DNA of 64,000 nucleotides from an uncultured Alphaproteobacteria bacterium (lineage in GTDB: Bacteria; Pseudomonadota; Alphaproteobacteria; HIMB59; GCA-002718135): NCBI GenBank assembly GCA_902614085.1, contig CACMJS010000005.1:27780-91779 (forward strand), read 5' to 3'. The notes under the pieces were generated by a model. That model was not told the origin of the DNA, searched no databases, and saw only the letters and a program-made list of their open reading frames with translations. Each line of letters starts with the position of its first letter. Within the stretch, counting starts at the first letter, position 1. The translations under genes were made by a program, and so were the position numbers. This document shows positions 29,182 through 38,284 of the stretch, piece by piece.

Positions 29182-30468
29182 CTAATTATAGCTAGGAAGA
29201 TACTCCTCAAATAATTTAATCAGTGAACCATCTAAAGCTAGTAAATTAAAATAATTAATAAGATAGTTTTTATTTGCATTAAAATATTCAACATTTACGT
29301 TTAAAAGATTAGTTTCTGCTTCTATTAGATCAGTGATAGATTTTGTCCCAAGGTTGTATTCCTCTTGAGTGCTTTCTAAAAGAGTATTTGCATACTCTAT
29401 TGTTAATAAAGATGTATTTAAATTTGATTTACTAACTAAATAGTTTTTATAATAGTTTGATACCTCAATATTTAAACTTTCTTTGAGATCCTCTAACTCA
29501 ATTTCAGTTTGTAAAATTTGAGAACTTATTTTTCTAATGTCTGATTTGTCAATGTTTTGCTGAAATATAGGAATTGTTAAAGTTAACCCTATTGTTGCAT
29601 TGGTATTTTCACTTCCTGCATCTATTCTTGAAACATCTGAATACTCTGTGGAAGCTGTTATATCTAAGCTAGGTCTATTAGAACGTTTTTCTTTTGAGAG
29701 ATCAAGTTCTTTAATTTTAATATTATTTTGAGCAATTAAAATATTAAAATTATTCTTATAAACTTCAGAAAGTATGTTATCAAAATTCAAATCGTCTTCT
29801 ATATTTACATAATCTTCTAAATTAATAGCTTCTTTACCAACAATTGACTTAAATGTTTTTAAACTAACTTTGTAGTTTTGTTCAGCTGAAAAAAGATTTG
29901 TTTCAGCAATTGAAAACGCACTCTCAGCATTTTTCAGTTCAGTTATGGTTGCTGATCCTAATTCATATTTTAATTTTACTTCTTCTAAAAATCTTGAAAC
30001 AGAATCAAAATTCTTTTCAGAAGCCTCTAATGATTTTTCATAATTTATGACTGTCAAATAACCTTCTACTGCTGTTAAAGATAAATCTTGAACTGTTTTG
30101 TAAAAATTTATTACTGCATTTTCATAAATAATTTTTGATCTTTCAATTTCTAAATTTTTTTCACCACCATCGTACAAATTTTGAGTAATACTAATTTTAT
30201 ACTTATCTGTAAAAGTCTCTGGTGTTGTTGATACGCCAGCTGCTGATGTTATATCACTATTACTATATGTGCCAGAAATTGTACCAGTTACTGTTGGAAG
30301 TTTTTTTCCTATAGCTACTTCAATAGTTTCTTTGCTTTCATTCAGTTTTTCAAAAGCAATTTTTACCTTCAAATTATTAGCAATCGTACTTTTTACAGAA
30401 TCATCTATTGATAATGCGAATAAAGATTTAGAATAAATAAGTAATAATAGTAATATAAATAATCTCAT
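29182..30468 (-). CDS. tolC: TolC-family outer membrane efflux protein
   Basis: Outer-membrane channel of the OEP family for type I secretion or efflux. Residues 1-18 form a signal peptide ending FALS. Two repeats of long alpha-helical segments follow, with the equivalent positions around ELKNAESAFSIAE and DLIEAETNLLNVN, and with YKISITQNLYDGG as the strand region of the first half. Length 428. The partner pumps are not in the window. It starts directly after the stop of the PCMT-like gene. Confidence 0.9.
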   Translation of the reverse strand: MRLFILLLLLIYSKSLFALSIDDSVKSTIANNLKVKIAFEKLNESKETIEVAIGKKLPTVTGTISGTYSNSDITSAAGVSTTPETFTDKYKISITQNLYDGGEKNLEIERSKIIYENAVINFYKTVQDLSLTAVEGYLTVINYEKSLEASEKNFDSVSRFLEEVKLKYELGSATITELKNAESAFSIAETNLFSAEQNYKVSLKTFKSIVGKEAINLEDYVNIEDDLNFDNILSEVYKNNFNILIAQNNIKIKELDLSKEKRSNRPSLDITASTEYSDVSRIDAGSENTNATIGLTLTIPIFQQNIDKSDIRKISSQILQTEIELEDLKESLNIEVSNYYKNYLVSKSNLNTSLLTIEYANTLLESTQEEYNLGTKSITDLIEAETNLLNVNVEYFNANKNYLINYFNLLALDGSLIKLFEEYLPSYN

Positions 30469-31128
30469 TTAAAATTTAAAACCCTCTTCTTGTTCTTGAA
30501 TTTGATAACTACTCATTACATCAAATAAATACTCAGATGAATATAAATCTTCATTTCTTATCACTTTATATGCTTTGCCTAAATTTTCATGTATTTTTTT
30601 AATATATATTAACCTACCACCATTCATTACTAATTGCTTTTTTAAATTATCAGTTATATTAAATATAGGTCCGTCAATAATAATTAAATTAAATGGAGCT
30701 TTATCAGCTAATCCGTCTAACAAATTTTGATTAAATAAACTAATATTAGTATTATCAGTATTCTTAATATTATCTTCTAATAATTTAAATAGTTGTCTAT
30801 TTTCTTCTATAACATGAAGTTCTTCACATAGTGAGCTAATAAGTACAGAAAAGTAGCCCGTTAAACCACCAATATGCAATACTTTATCATTAGGTGATAT
30901 TTTAGAATATTTTATAATTTGGGCTAGGTGTAAATTTTTAAGATATCCTCTTTTATCAGTTATATCTAAATTATTATCTAGATAGCAATTCTTACCTAAA
31001 CCGACATCCAAATAATTTTCTTTAGGGGTATTTTTGAATATATTTAAGATATTTTCTTCGTTAATTTTATTTGGTCTTAACTGATTAAGAACCATATTTT
31101 TTCTAGCAATTTCGAATGTTTCACTCAT
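30469..31128 (-). CDS. PCMT-like SAM-binding protein, TolC-associated
   Basis: A 219-residue protein of the protein-L-isoaspartate methyltransferase family, distant from the true Pcm at 15317. The N-terminus (ARKNMVLNQLRPNKI) matches the subfamily that sits upstream of tolC in alphaproteobacteria. The SAM site KVLHIGGLTGYFSVLIS is recognisable but deviates from the GxGxG consensus (HIGGLTG). The catalytic TISQP-type segment is replaced, so methylation of isoaspartate is doubtful. Its role is unknown. Confidence 0.75.
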   Translation of the reverse strand: MSETFEIARKNMVLNQLRPNKINEENILNIFKNTPKENYLDVGLGKNCYLDNNLDITDKRGYLKNLHLAQIIKYSKISPNDKVLHIGGLTGYFSVLISSLCEELHVIEENRQLFKLLEDNIKNTDNTNISLFNQNLLDGLADKAPFNLIIIDGPIFNITDNLKKQLVMNGGRLIYIKKIHENLGKAYKVIRNEDLYSSEYLFDVMSSYQIQEQEEGFKF

Positions 31129-31251
31129 TTCTTTAAGATGCTTTATATAAACTAATCATATAATCAATTATTTAAACTATGTTATCACTCTTTAGATTTT
31201 TTTTTCATTAATTGACTAGAAATAATATAGTGATAATTGTCATTTTTTTTA

Positions 31252-31325
31252 GGCTCGGTGGCAGAGTGGTGATGTAGGGGCCTGCAAAGCCTTGCACAGC
31301 GGTTCGATTCCGCTCCGAGCCTCCA
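31252..31325 (+). tRNA. tRNA-Cys (GCA)
   Basis: Complete cloverleaf. Acceptor GGCUCGG pairs with CCGAGCC, the anticodon loop is CUGCAAA with anticodon GCA, the T-arm contains GGUUCGAUUCC, the discriminator base is U and CCA is encoded. A TTGACT at 31212-31217 and GATAAT at 31232-31237 could be a promoter, although the 14-base spacing is short. A T-rich run follows, then tRNA-Asn 48 bases later. Confidence 0.97.
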
Positions 31326-31372
31326 AATTTTTCTTGTTTTTTAATTTTTTTTTATTATCAACAAAATTGTGT

Positions 31373-31447
31373 TCCTCGGTAGCTCAGTGGTAGAGCAATC
31401 GGCTGTTAACCGATCGGTCGCTGGTTCGAGCCCGGCCCGGGGAGCCA
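31373..31447 (+). tRNA. tRNA-Asn (GUU)
   Basis: Complete cloverleaf. Acceptor UCCUCGG pairs with CCGGGGA (one G-U pair), the anticodon loop is CUGUUAA with anticodon GUU, the T-stem is GCUGG/CCGGC around UUCGAGC, the discriminator is G and CCA is encoded. It is probably cotranscribed with tRNA-Cys. The 3' end is 6 bases from the convergent umuC stop. Confidence 0.97.
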
Positions 31448-31453
31448 TTTTAT

Positions 31454-32758
31454 CTAAGCCTTAACTTCCACCAATTCTTCAAAACGTGTTGTATAACATG
31501 GGGATACGTTTTCTCTTTTCATCTTCCATATTTTTTCTATACCTTCGGAAGCTATCTTTAACGTTGAACTTCCATACCTAGAATTAATATTATCAATAGT
31601 ATTCATTATTCTATCCGATGTATCACGGTCATAATCAAGTAATCCTCTAGTTACATTGTGCCTGCTAAGACCATATAATATAATTCCAGCTTTTTTATAA
31701 CGAAATCCTGGTCGATATATTTTTCTAATTCCTTCAAGAGCTCTTTTAACAATTTTTATGCTATTATTTGTTGGAAAAGGTAAATGTAGTTTTATTGAAT
31801 TTGAATATTGTTTCTCTCTTCTATTAAAATGATTTGTCAAAACAAAAATACTCATCGACTCAGCAACTAACCCCTCTTCCCTTATCTTCTCTGATACTCT
31901 CGATCCATAAGTTGATATTGATTCCTCCAAATCAAATAATTTTTCTATTGGTTGACTAAATGATCGTGAAACACAACAACTTTGTTTGTCACTTGGAACC
32001 AAATCAAGCTCTAAACATGATACACTATTTAATTCTAGATATGTCTTCTCTCCCACTACACCCATATTTTTTCTTACCCATCCTCTGTCCATTTGTGAAA
32101 ATTGATAAGCATTATGAATATTATATTTTTTCAGGAAAAGAGATAATCTTCTTCCAATGCCCCATACTTCTTCAATGGATGTTAATTCTAATGCTTTTTT
32201 TATTTCTATTTTATTTTTTAGTATGCACACACCTTTATAGTCTGGTTGTTTTTTTGCTAAATGATTAGCTATTTTTGATAGTGTTTTTGTCGGGCCCACT
32301 CCAATACTAACTGGAATACCAACCCACCTCTTAATTGTTTGTCTAATATGTCTGCAATAAGTGTTTAATTCATAGTTCTCAAAACCATTTAAACCAAGAA
32401 ATGCTTCATCTATGGAGTAGATTTCTACCTCTGAAGAGAAACTTGATAAAGTCTCCATTACTCTCTGAGAAATATCACCATATAAAGAATAATTAGATGA
32501 AAAAACTTTAACATCATTTTTTTCAATAATATTTTTTGCTTTAAAATAAGGTTCACCCATTTTTATCCCTAATTTTTTTGCTTCTTTTGATCGTGCAATG
32601 ATACAACCATCATTATTGGAAAGTACGACAATTGGTTTTCCTATAAGTTTTGGATTAAATATTCTTTCACATGACGCATAAAAATTATTGCAATCTATCA
32701 ATGCTATAGATTGATTTACTGAGTTATGATTTCTATTAAGTAGTTTTGTGTATGACAT
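31454..32758 (-). CDS. umuC: DNA polymerase V catalytic subunit UmuC
   Basis: Y-family translesion polymerase. The N-terminal catalytic motif ALIDCNNFYASCERIF carries the first metal-binding Asp, and YSIDEAFLGL carries the second catalytic acid pair. VSIGVGPTKTLSKIANHLAK is the fingers region and the C-terminus has the UmuC-specific DUF4113-like end. Length 434. It overlaps umuD by 23 bases; a GTG a few codons before the ALIDC motif is an alternative start. It would be expressed with umuD under SOS control. Confidence 0.94.
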   Translation of the reverse strand: MSYTKLLNRNHNSVNQSIALIDCNNFYASCERIFNPKLIGKPIVVLSNNDGCIIARSKEAKKLGIKMGEPYFKAKNIIEKNDVKVFSSNYSLYGDISQRVMETLSSFSSEVEIYSIDEAFLGLNGFENYELNTYCRHIRQTIKRWVGIPVSIGVGPTKTLSKIANHLAKKQPDYKGVCILKNKIEIKKALELTSIEEVWGIGRRLSLFLKKYNIHNAYQFSQMDRGWVRKNMGVVGEKTYLELNSVSCLELDLVPSDKQSCCVSRSFSQPIEKLFDLEESISTYGSRVSEKIREEGLVAESMSIFVLTNHFNRREKQYSNSIKLHLPFPTNNSIKIVKRALEGIRKIYRPGFRYKKAGIILYGLSRHNVTRGLLDYDRDTSDRIMNTIDNINSRYGSSTLKIASEGIEKIWKMKRENVSPCYTTRFEELVEVKA

Positions 32759-33173
32759 ATGTCACTACCCCCCATATAAAACACTCCATTTCTTCTTTAA
32801 CTTGAATACTAGGATACTCGCTATTGGCAGAAATTAAAAATAGTGACTGATCTTTCTTTTTCAGTTTTTTAACTGTTAGGTCGCCAAAGATGGAGGCTAT
32901 AACAATATTGTCGTTACGAGGTGTAATACTTCTATCAACAATAAGTAAATCACCTGATAATATGCCTGCATCAGTCATAGAAGGGCCATTAGCTTTAACA
33001 ATATAGGTTGCTGTTGGACGTTGAACCAAATATTCATTAAGATCAAGTTTGTTTTCCATATAATCAGTAGCTGGAGATGGAAAACCTGCAGATACTGTAT
33101 CAAGAAAATAAGGTGTTATTTGATCTCCTCTGGATTCAGCTTTAAATATTAAGTTTTCTATTTTTTTAGACAT
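32736..33173 (-). CDS. umuD: UmuD, LexA-like self-cleaving SOS protein
   Basis: S24 peptidase that is cut by RecA-assisted autoproteolysis to UmuD', which activates UmuC. The 145-residue chain has the cleavage bond A29-G30 in VSAGFPSP, the nucleophile S65 in GPSM and the general base K102 in TVKKL. The spacing from cleavage site to serine to lysine equals that in E. coli UmuD (24-25, 60, 97). The LexA box lies 60-75 bases upstream of the start. Confidence 0.95.
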   Translation of the reverse strand: MSKKIENLIFKAESRGDQITPYFLDTVSAGFPSPATDYMENKLDLNEYLVQRPTATYIVKANGPSMTDAGILSGDLLIVDRSITPRNDNIVIASIFGDLTVKKLKKKDQSLFLISANSEYPSIQVKEEMECFIWGVVTYVIHKTT

Positions 33174-33235
33174 AATATTAGAAAAAATATTTAAATAATT
33201 GATAAATAATAATTATATTATTTATAAAATTATTT

Positions 33236-33250
33236 GTTCTACTTTTGTTC
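33236..33250 (-). promoter_or_regulatory. LexA box (alphaproteobacterial type) with umuD promoter
   Basis: A direct repeat GTTC-N7-GTTC (GAAC-N7-GAAC on the minus strand, GAACAAAAGTAGAAC) matches the alphaproteobacterial LexA operator exactly. On the minus strand a TATAAT (33217-33212) lies where a -10 should be, so the operator covers the -35 region (AGAACA, 17-base spacer). Binding there would block umuDC transcription until DNA damage. The same 139-base gap also holds the start of alaX in the other direction, at more than 60 bases from the operator. Confidence 0.88.
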
Positions 33251-33312
33251 TAATTTATTCAGAATGAGAAAAAAGTCAATATAATATTTTTAAAATACTG
33301 TTAAAAAACGCT

Positions 33313-34014
33313 ATGACAAAATTATTCGAAGATGATGCGTACCTTAAAGAATTTAAAGCAAAAATTACAGGTATTGTAAAAGAAGAAAATCGTATTGTGT
33401 TAGATAAGACAGCATTTTATGCAAAAAGTGGTGGTCAACCTGGGGACACAGGTGAAATAGAAACTGAAAGTATAAAAATACAAGTTTTAGATACTATTAA
33501 AGAAAATAATAAAATAATAAATATTGTAGATGATCTCAAAGATCTTGAAGAGAATACTGACATAATTGGAAAAATAAATTGGGATTTAAGATACATGCAT
33601 ATGAGAATGCATACTGCACTGCACTTGTTGTGTTCTATAGTCCCTTTAGGAGTAACTGGTGGTCAAATTGGTTATGAAAAAAGTCGATTAGATTTTAATG
33701 ATCCAGATAAACAAATAAATAAAGAAGAATTAGAAGAAAAAATAAATTTGTTGGTTGAAGATAATCATACCGTTACTAGTGAAGTAATTGAAAGTAGTAT
33801 ATTGGAAGAAAAACCTGAGCTAGTCAGAACTATGTCAGTAAAACCGCCTCAAGTAGATGGTAAAATAAGATTAATTAGAATTGGTGATATTGATTTACAA
33901 CCTTGTGGTGGTACACATGTGAAATCAACTAATGAGATTGGTAAAATTCAAATCGGCAAAATAGAAAACAAAGGTAAAATGAATAGAAGAGTTAATTTAT
34001 TGTTATCTTCTTAA
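33313..34014 (+). CDS. alaX: Alanyl-tRNA editing protein AlaX
   Basis: Free-standing editing enzyme that hydrolyses Ser-tRNA-Ala (and Gly-tRNA-Ala). The 233 residues cover the AlaRS second-additional/editing domain, with zinc ligands H100 and H104 (MHTALH) and C198 and H202 (CGGTH). The N-terminal beta-barrel part has FYAKSGGQPGDTG. This is the medium-length AlaX type. It is divergent from umuD and ends one base before the convergent aapP stop. Confidence 0.92.
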   Translation: MTKLFEDDAYLKEFKAKITGIVKEENRIVLDKTAFYAKSGGQPGDTGEIETESIKIQVLDTIKENNKIINIVDDLKDLEENTDIIGKINWDLRYMHMRMHTALHLLCSIVPLGVTGGQIGYEKSRLDFNDPDKQINKEELEEKINLLVEDNHTVTSEVIESSILEEKPELVRTMSVKPPQVDGKIRLIRIGDIDLQPCGGTHVKSTNEIGKIQIGKIENKGKMNRRVNLLLSS

Positions 34015-34015
34015 A

Positions 34016-34759
34016 TTACTGATGAAGAATCTGACTTAAAAACAACTTTGTACGATCACTTTCTGGATTATTAAAAAACTTATCTGGGCTAGCTTGCTCA
34101 ACAATTTTACCTTCATCCATAAACACCATTCTATCAGCTACTGTCTTAGCAAAACCCATTTCGTGAGTAACAACAATCATTGTCATTCCACCGTTTGCCA
34201 AGTCAACCATAACATCTAGAACCTCTTTAATCATTTCGGGATCTAGAGCTGAAGTTGGTTCATCAAAAAGCATGATGTTAGGATTCATTGCAAGGGATCT
34301 AGCAATTGCTACTCTTTGTTGTTGACCGCCAGATAATTGACCAGGATACTTGTTGGCTTGTTCAGGAATTTTTACTATTTCTAACTGTCTCATAGCCAGT
34401 TCCTCTGCTTCTGCCTTTGGCATTTTTTTAACCCAAATTGGAGCTAACGTTATATTTTCTTTTACAGATAAATGAGGGAATAAATTAAATTGCTGGAATA
34501 CCATTCCAACTTCTTTTCTAACATTATCAATATTTTTTAAATTTCCTGTTAACTCAATTCCATCAACAACAATTGAACCTTCTTGGTGCTCTTCCAATCT
34601 ATTAATACATCTGATCATTGTAGATTTACCTGAACCAGAAGGGCCACAAACTACAATTCTTTCTTTCTTCTTAACTTCAAGATTTACATCTTGTAATACA
34701 TGAAAATCTCCAAACCACTTGTTAACATTTTTTAATGAAATTATAGATTCTTCACTCAT
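34016..34759 (-). CDS. aapP: General amino acid ABC transporter, ATPase
   Basis: ATP-binding subunit of a polar amino acid (PAAT) importer, 247 residues. Walker A is GPSGSGKST, the signature is LSGGQQQR, and Walker B is [14 protein letters not shown]. Its close match to AapP/GlnQ and its place after two AapQ/AapM-type permeases identify the broad-specificity L-amino acid system. It starts one base after the aapM stop. It is the last gene of the operon. Confidence 0.93.
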   Translation of the reverse strand: MSEESIISLKNVNKWFGDFHVLQDVNLEVKKKERIVVCGPSGSGKSTMIRCINRLEEHQEGSIVVDGIELTGNLKNIDNVRKEVGMVFQQFNLFPHLSVKENITLAPIWVKKMPKAEAEELAMRQLEIVKIPEQANKYPGQLSGGQQQRVAIARSLAMNPNIMLFDEPTSALDPEMIKEVLDVMVDLANGGMTMIVVTHEMGFAKTVADRMVFMDEGKIVEQASPDKFFNNPESDRTKLFLSQILHQ

Positions 34760-34760
34760 T

Positions 34761-35894
34761 TTAATCAGCCCCCATATTAATACCTGTTTTTAATTTCTTT
34801 TCCAAATACAAACTGTATCTAGACATTCCAAATGTGAATATAAAAAATACCAAACTTACAAAAAAGTAAATTTCATAAGATAAACCTAACCAATTGGTAT
34901 CTGCTAAAGTACCTCTTCCAATTCCTAATAAATCCAATATTCCTACAATAATAACTAAAGTTGTATCCTTAAATAAACCTATAGATGTGTTGACAATTGG
35001 TGGTATGGAAATTCTAATAGCTTGAGGAAGTATTATTAATAAATTCATTCTCCAATAAGACATCCCAAGTGATTTAGCAGCTTCATATTGACCAGGAGGT
35101 ATTGCCTGTAGTCCTCCTCTTATAACCTCTGCCATATAAGCGGATTGAAATAAAGTAACTGCAACAAGAACTCTTACCAAACCATCCATATCTATTCCTT
35201 CTGGTAAAAAAAGAGGAAGCATTACCATTCCAAAGAATAATAAAGTTATAAGAGGAACACCTCTAATAAACTCAATAAACAATGTACACATCATGCTAAT
35301 AACTGGTAACTTAGATCTTCGGCCTAAAGCCAACATAATTCCAATAGGAAAAGCTAATGCAATTCCAGTACAGCCTAAGACGAGTGTTACTAGAAGACCG
35401 CCCCATTTGTTAGTAGAGACTTCAGTAAATCCCAACCCGCCATTAAGTAAAAAATAAGCAATAATAGGAAAAATGTATGTAAAATATAAGAAGTACTTTC
35501 TATATGGAAGTTTTGCATACAAAAGAGGTAGTAGCGCAAAAGCTAACATCACATATGCTAAATTAACTCTCCAAACTTCAACCTTTGGATAAAATCCATA
35601 AATAAACTGATAAAACCTTACATATATAACTGCCCAACAAGCTCCACCATTTTCAGGATCTAAATTTCGTGAACACATTTCTTGGTTAGTAATTTGTTCA
35701 CCAAGATAATTATATTTAAAGTCAGCTGAAAATATTGTCCAATCTAAAATCCAAGGAATAAACTGATACAAACAATAAATAACAAATAATGTTATTAATG
35801 AGTTTGTCCAATTGAAGAATAAATTTATTCGTAACCAACCAATAATACCTGTTGTTGCTACTGGTGGTTTTCTAACTTCATTCATTTCGTTCAT
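34761..35894 (-). CDS. aapM: General amino acid ABC transporter, permease AapM
   Basis: Inner-membrane permease, 377 residues, with an N-terminal extension of two or three helices and a long periplasmic loop that distinguish AapM/BztC from short PAAT permeases. The coupling (EAA) loop is [23 protein letters not shown]. The ATG overlaps the aapQ stop by one base (TAATG). Confidence 0.93.
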   Translation of the reverse strand: MNEMNEVRKPPVATTGIIGWLRINLFFNWTNSLITLFVIYCLYQFIPWILDWTIFSADFKYNYLGEQITNQEMCSRNLDPENGGACWAVIYVRFYQFIYGFYPKVEVWRVNLAYVMLAFALLPLLYAKLPYRKYFLYFTYIFPIIAYFLLNGGLGFTEVSTNKWGGLLVTLVLGCTGIALAFPIGIMLALGRRSKLPVISMMCTLFIEFIRGVPLITLLFFGMVMLPLFLPEGIDMDGLVRVLVAVTLFQSAYMAEVIRGGLQAIPPGQYEAAKSLGMSYWRMNLLIILPQAIRISIPPIVNTSIGLFKDTTLVIIVGILDLLGIGRGTLADTNWLGLSYEIYFFVSLVFFIFTFGMSRYSLYLEKKLKTGINMGAD

Positions 35895-37057
35895 TACTTT
35901 TCCTTAAATTGTATACTTCTATTATAAATGTTCATAAAGAAAGATATTGTCAGACTAATTGATAAATAAGTTGCCATAACAATTGCCATACATTCAATAG
36001 CTTGACCAGTTTGATTTAAACTTATTCCTCCAAAACCGTGAACAAGGTCAGCATATCCGACAGCAATTCCTAAAGAAGAATTTTTAGTTAAGTTTAGATA
36101 CTGACTTGTTAGTGGAGGGACAATCACTCTAAGAGCTTGAGGTATAATGATTAGTCTCATAATCCATGTTTGTTTCAAGCCTATAGCAGCAGATGCCTCT
36201 CTTTGTCCTTTTGAGACAGACATTATACCTGCTCTAACAATTTCAGAAATGAAGGCTGCTGTGTAAATTGATAATGCTAAAAACATTGCTATAAATTCAG
36301 GTCTAATAACTAGACCACCTTTAAAGTTAAAACCTTTTAATTCTGGATGCTCAAAAGACAAAGGTGAGCCAAGAATAAAAAATAAAATTAATGGTACAAT
36401 AAATATTAATCCGATTGAACTTGAGAATACTGGGAATTGTTGACCTGTCTTATCTTGTCTTTTTTTTGCCCATCTATTTATTAAGAAACTTGAAATTAAA
36501 GCTAATACAATTGCAATTGATACATATGAAAATCCACTTTCAAATATTGGTCTTGGAGAATACAATCCTCTGTTTGAAATATAAAATACATCAAGAACTT
36601 GTAATGATTGCTTAACACGAGGTAGTTGAATTAAAATACTATACCATAAAATTATTTGAAGAAGTAAGGGTACATTTCTTGAAAATTCAACGTAAATATA
36701 AACTAGTCGACTTAATAACCAATTTGAAGATAGTCTTACTATACCCAATATAAAACCTAAAATTGTTGCAGCTATACAACCTGTAATTGATACCAAAAGA
36801 GTATTTAAGACTCCAACAAAATAAACTTTTAAGTGTGTATCGGTTGATTTAAATTCTAAGAAGGGTGAAAAACTTATATCAAAGCCAGCTGGATTTTGAA
36901 GAAAACTCCAACCAGTTGCGATATTTCTTTTTTCTAAGTTGTAAGAAGTTGTACTTATTACAAAAAATAACCCTAGGGCAAATAAACCTACAACTAAAGT
37001 TTGAAAAAAAATGGATCTAAATTTTTCATCAGAAAAGAAACCTAAGTTAGATCGCAT
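35894..37057 (-). CDS. aapQ: General amino acid ABC transporter, permease AapQ
   Basis: Inner-membrane permease of about 387 residues, AapQ/BztB type. The coupling loop is REASAAIGLKQTWIMRLIIIPQA. The ATG at 37057 (MRSNLGFF) is preferred; a TTG five codons upstream lies in the U-tract of the terminator-like hairpin and is unlikely to be used. No strong ribosome binding site is visible. It lies downstream of aapJ behind that hairpin. Confidence 0.92.
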   Translation of the reverse strand: MRSNLGFFSDEKFRSIFFQTLVVGLFALGLFFVISTTSYNLEKRNIATGWSFLQNPAGFDISFSPFLEFKSTDTHLKVYFVGVLNTLLVSITGCIAATILGFILGIVRLSSNWLLSRLVYIYVEFSRNVPLLLQIILWYSILIQLPRVKQSLQVLDVFYISNRGLYSPRPIFESGFSYVSIAIVLALISSFLINRWAKKRQDKTGQQFPVFSSSIGLIFIVPLILFFILGSPLSFEHPELKGFNFKGGLVIRPEFIAMFLALSIYTAAFISEIVRAGIMSVSKGQREASAAIGLKQTWIMRLIIIPQALRVIVPPLTSQYLNLTKNSSLGIAVGYADLVHGFGGISLNQTGQAIECMAIVMATYLSISLTISFFMNIYNRSIQFKEK

Positions 37058-37070
37058 CGCTAGTATATAC

Positions 37071-37098
37071 AAAAAAAATGGGGGGTTTAAAACCCCCC
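37071..37098 (-). terminator. Hairpin with U-tract between aapJ and aapQ
   Basis: On the minus strand GGGGGG-TTTTAAA-CCCCCC is followed by ATTTTTTTTG, an intrinsic terminator. It lies inside the aap operon after the binding-protein gene. Partial termination there would give much more AapJ than permease and ATPase, the usual ratio for ABC importers. It may also protect the aapJ mRNA 3' end. Confidence 0.88.
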
Positions 37099-37118
37099 GT
37101 TTTAAATTTAATTAAGAT

Positions 37119-38123
37119 TTATCTGAATGGAGGTGCGTATAAAATACCACCTTGAGTCCATAGAGCATTTAAACCTCTTGCAATTTCTAGAGGTGTGTCT
37201 GGACCTACGTTTGCTTCGTAAGATTCAGAGTAGTTACCAATTTGTTTGATAATTTGGTAAGCCCAATCATTACTTAGCTCAAGCATCTCTCCATAGTTAC
37301 CTTCAACACCAAGAAGTCTTAGTACTTCAGGAACATTAGAGCTCATTTGAGCATCAACGTTTTCAGATGTAATACCTAGTTCTTCAGCAATAATCATTGC
37401 ATTTAAAGACCAACGAACTACGTCACCCCACTGGTGATCACCATGTCTTACAAGTGGACCAAGTGGTTCTTTTGAAATAATTTCTGGTAATACAACCCAT
37501 TTATCTGGATTAGAAGCAGCAGCTCTTGTTGAAGAAAGACCTGAAGCGTCAGTTGTGTAAACGTCACATCTTCCAGCAAATAAGTTTTCTTTACCTTCAT
37601 CATTAGTTTCAATTGGAAGTGCTTCGTAGCTAATTCCGTTTAATCTAAAGAAGTCAGCAAGGTTTAATTCTGTAGTAGTACCAGTTTGGATACATACAGT
37701 AGCACCATCAAGCTCAGTTGCACTTGAAACACCAAGAGCAGATGGAACCATGAAACCTTGTCCATCGTAGAAGTTTACACCTACGAACTCAAAACCAAGA
37801 TTAACATCACGGCTAATTGTCCAAGTTGTATTTCTCGCTAACATATCAACTTCACCAGAAGCTAATGTTGGGAAACGAGATTTACCTGTAGTAGTAATAA
37901 ATTCTACTTTTGAACGGTCTCCAAAAACAGCTACAGCAACTGCACGACACATATCAGCATCTAGACCAGCCCATTCACCGCTATCATCTGGAGCAGCAAA
38001 ACCAGCAAGACCAGTTGTTACTCCACATTTTAGAAAACCTCTATTTTTAACATCATCAAGAGTTCCAGCATGTGCTGAAAAAGCAAATGCTACAACTGCA
38101 AAGATAGATAATAGTTTTTTCAT
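37119..38123 (-). CDS. aapJ: General amino acid ABC transporter, binding protein
   Basis: Periplasmic solute-binding protein of the AapJ/BztA family, 334 residues from the chosen ATG. A signal peptide (MKKLLSIFAVVAFAFSAHA) is followed by TLDDVKNRGFLKCGVTTGLAGF, typical of the family. The ATG at 38123 has GGAGA eight bases upstream; reading further upstream would put 40 residues before the signal peptide. The codon choice is noticeably less AT-biased than in its neighbours, as expected of a highly expressed protein. Confidence 0.94.
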   Translation of the reverse strand: MKKLLSIFAVVAFAFSAHAGTLDDVKNRGFLKCGVTTGLAGFAAPDDSGEWAGLDADMCRAVAVAVFGDRSKVEFITTTGKSRFPTLASGEVDMLARNTTWTISRDVNLGFEFVGVNFYDGQGFMVPSALGVSSATELDGATVCIQTGTTTELNLADFFRLNGISYEALPIETNDEGKENLFAGRCDVYTTDASGLSSTRAAASNPDKWVVLPEIISKEPLGPLVRHGDHQWGDVVRWSLNAMIIAEELGITSENVDAQMSSNVPEVLRLLGVEGNYGEMLELSNDWAYQIIKQIGNYSESYEANVGPDTPLEIARGLNALWTQGGILYAPPFR

Positions 38124-38284
38124 ATTATTTTCTCCGTTTAAATAATTATTTAAATATCTTTTTTCAAAGATTGCTTCCCTATAACAAATTAATAAGTTAA
38201 TCCCAATAATAGATTTGTTAAGCTTAAAATCGCCTACTATCAATTGTGTATAAAGATTTTGGCTTATACAACATTTAGTTGTTT

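Noticed and set aside
31960..32268. Plus-strand reading frame opposite umuC
   Set aside because: Shadow of the umuC coding sequence. No start signal or recognisable domain.
31252..33312. umuDC beside two tRNA genes as a possible integrated element
   Set aside because: No integrase, no repeated tRNA 3' end and no change in composition nearby; the SOS box and gene order look native.
38124..38243. Forty-codon N-terminal extension of AapJ
   Set aside because: It would place codons before a clean signal peptide, and the ATG at 38123 has its own ribosome binding site.
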